Source: Desulfobacter curvatus DSM 3379 (lineage in GTDB: Bacteria > Desulfobacterota > Desulfobacteria > Desulfobacterales > Desulfobacteraceae). From it: a DNA stretch of 7,395 bases. This document shows positions 5,882 through 7,395 of the stretch, piece after piece. The notes under the pieces were generated by a model. The model did no database searches. It saw nothing but the letters and a program-made list of their open reading frames with translations, and was not told the origin of the DNA. A program made the position numbers and the translations under genes. Where the stretch lies: contig NZ_KB892915.1 of the NCBI RefSeq assembly GCF_000373985.1, positions 1 through 7,395 on the forward strand, written 5' to 3'. Each line of letters opens with the position of its first letter. Position 1 is the first letter of the stretch.

Positions 5882-7395
5882 TTATCCTGTAAGTTTAAGC
5901 ACCGGAGAATACCCCATCACCTCTTCATAAACTTGGAACATAATTTTTTTAAGCCGGGCTGAATGATCTTCCTCCACAATGGCGCTGTCATGAATAGGCA
6001 GAGCCGCAATCCCTTCTGCATGCAGTTTCATCATGATTTTTTCCATAATGATGCTATCTGCGTTTTGAAGGTCAATGCCAGCTCCCGAGAACAGGAACTC
6101 CTGAATGGGAGTGTGGCGGGCCTTAAAATCTTCCATCATCTGGCGTATCTGGGTGAGATCCTGGGCTGCATCAAACCCGGCATTCTGTAAAGCATCACGG
6201 ACTGCAATATGGGAACCTCGTTTGTCGGCATTGATGCTGATCAGGGAAACCAGTTTATATTCATTTCTCTGTGAGCCATCGCCGATGGCATACGGGTCTC
6301 CGTTAAACTCAAGGCCCAATTGATGATAAAGCATACGGATGTGAAGACCGGAATAATCCCACTCAACGGTTTTTTTACCGTCAATGTAAATGTGCTTCCT
6401 GAACTTGCTGGGCATCCCCTGGTAATAGGGACCATAAAATCTCCCACCTTTATCAAAATCCTTGGAGCCTCGGTTAAACACCCGGTGCATGTCCTTTACT
6501 TTGATTTCAAACACCAGCTTTTTTATCCCGAAGTCGATCAGTGGGCGGTCCTGTTTGATGAACTCTTCTTTTTTCGATCTGGCATTCATCAGGCTCAAGA
6601 GTTTCTTCATCCACAGTAGATGTAAAAAAAGCACTGATTCTGGCTGTAAGCCTTGGTACTGTGGGCTCTTCACGCTATGAGTTATGGTAGATAATAGAGT
6701 AGTTCTATTCAAGTTAGCATCAATGAATGACTTGTACAGTGCTACGGGATAGGAGTACTTCTGGTATGTGAGTACGTCTATATCCATCTGATCCATAGCT
6801 GTACCACTGTCCGTAGCATAGGAAGCACTGATGCCTCTGTGTGAATGAGTACCGGTTCCTGTAGATGGATGAGTACCGTTCCCTTCTATGTTATCAATAC
6901 TACTACTATTATCAATGAGTTCTGTGTCAACAAGTTCTATTTTACCCTTGATGAGATCTGATAGTATGTTGACTGTTAAGTCTGTCAGGTTGACTTCATC
7001 TGATTCATTCAGACGCACAGTGATTTTTTTTGCGTTAGCCAGATTATTAAGTTGTTGCAGGTTGGCTTGCATTAATTCGGTTGCTTCAGTGGGGTCAAAT
7101 TCCACGTCCTTTGAAACTTTGACAGTTTTATTTTTGCTGTTCTTTTTTTTCTCTTCATCCCGTAGTTGAATCAGGTTCTCTGTCTGTGTGCAATGAATGT
7201 CCCCGATGGGTCGAAATTTGTATTCAGCAACGAAGATTCTTATTAATTTTACTGTGGCCCAAATCCTTGTCTGACGCCCATATTTGATGTTTCTGAAGCC
7301 TGGTGCTTTTTCAATGTAACCGTGGCATTCAAGCTCATCTATAAGGCGCTTCATACGATCGTATTTGAACCACAGTTTATCATAGCGTTGGTTGC
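5882..7395 (-). CDS. Winged-helix protein with family A polymerase-like palm domain (5' end outside window)
   Basis: An ATG exists at 7354, but the frame stays open to the window edge and adds NQRYDKLWFKYDR directly before it, so the true start is probably to the right. Numbered from that Met, residues 1-45 (MKRLIDELECHGYIEKAPGF, then GRQTRIWATVKLI) look like a winged-helix DNA-binding region as in plasmid replication initiators. Residues about 60-190 are charged, then Ser/Thr/Gly/His-rich linker. Residues about 270-490 look like a polymerase palm: motif A VEWDYSGLHIRMLYH with D333, a motif B-like R363xxxK367 helix continuing LVSLISINA, and motif C LPIHDSAIVEED with D456. In family A DNA polymerases motif C is usually HDE; HDS is typical of T7-like RNA polymerases. 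The finger tyrosine position is Asn375. The two metal-binding aspartates are present, so activity is plausible, but whether it makes DNA, RNA or primers is unknown. A replication protein of a mobile element is the best guess. Confidence 0.7.
   Translation of the reverse strand, partial: NQRYDKLWFKYDRMKRLIDELECHGYIEKAPGFRNIKYGRQTRIWATVKLIRIFVAEYKFRPIGDIHCTQTENLIQLRDEEKKKNSKNKTVKVSKDVEFDPTEATELMQANLQQLNNLANAKKITVRLNESDEVNLTDLTVNILSDLIKGKIELVDTELIDNSSSIDNIEGNGTHPSTGTGTHSHRGISASYATDSGTAMDQMDIDVLTYQKYSYPVALYKSFIDANLNRTTLLSTITHSVKSPQYQGLQPESVLFLHLLWMKKLLSLMNARSKKEEFIKQDRPLIDFGIKKLVFEIKVKDMHRVFNRGSKDFDKGGRFYGPYYQGMPSKFRKHIYIDGKKTVEWDYSGLHIRMLYHQLGLEFNGDPYAIGDGSQRNEYKLVSLISINADKRGSHIAVRDALQNAGFDAAQDLTQIRQMMEDFKARHTPIQEFLFSGAGIDLQNADSIIMEKIMMKLHAEGIAALPIHDSAIVEEDHSARLKKIMFQVYEEVMGYSPVLKLTG

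Noticed and set aside
6845..6878. Direct repeat atgagtaccg within the polymerase-like gene
   Set aside because: Two 10-bp copies 24 bp apart encode part of the Gly-Thr-His linker; this is ordinary low complexity in a linker.
5963..7169. Several plus-strand frames opposite the polymerase-like gene
   Set aside because: They overlap a minus-strand frame with coherent motifs and show no protein-like features of their own.

Overview
The window looks like an accessory, mobile-element-rich stretch of a mesophilic bacterial chromosome or large plasmid. Nothing here fixes the taxon. Mid GC content, the mix of genes and the many dispersed palindromes would fit Desulfobacterota or a similar environmental proteobacterial group, but that is a guess. 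Composition is patchy: the large gene at 785-3076 is close to 50% GC by eye, while 3990-5000 is clearly AT-richer, which suggests pieces of different origin.

Left end (1-293): the start of an IS21-family insertion sequence. Its istA transposase gene reads leftward out of the window, and its end carries the sub-terminal direct repeats usual for this family. Just outside the end is an open frame with no start codon (294-731, plus strand), best read as the 3' part of a gene cut by the insertion. It is followed 53 bp later by a 763-residue protein (785-3076) with an N-terminal membrane anchor, TPR repeats, a TIR domain and a long unassigned C-terminal half. The truncated gene and the TIR gene may once have formed one operon, perhaps a defence or signalling locus now partly broken.

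Middle (3077-4720): after a gap of about 400 bp with no convincing gene come two minus-strand genes. One is a small zinc-binding GFA/CENP-V-type protein (3490-3981). The other is a four-helix membrane protein of unknown function (4100-4639). A 16-bp palindrome lies 4 bp beyond the GFA stop codon.

Right-middle (4721-5881): more than 1.1 kb without a credible gene. It holds the most unusual signal in the window: seven palindromes of the form GTTT-NNN-YR-N'N'N'-AAAC, some embedded in three diverged copies of a repeat of about 115 bp. Between copies the flanks stay alike while the three inner base pairs of each palindrome arm change together (AGT/ACT, CAA/TTG, CAT/ATG). The copy next to the GFA gene makes eight in total. 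Two AT-rich palindromes follow at 5711-5745.

Right end (5882-7395): a minus-strand protein, open at the window edge, with a winged-helix-like N-terminus, a low-complexity linker and a C-terminal domain carrying what look like family A polymerase palm motifs (WDYSG, RxxxK, HDS). It resembles the replication protein of a mobile element. A replication module made of this protein plus the palindrome array is the main speculative proposal here.
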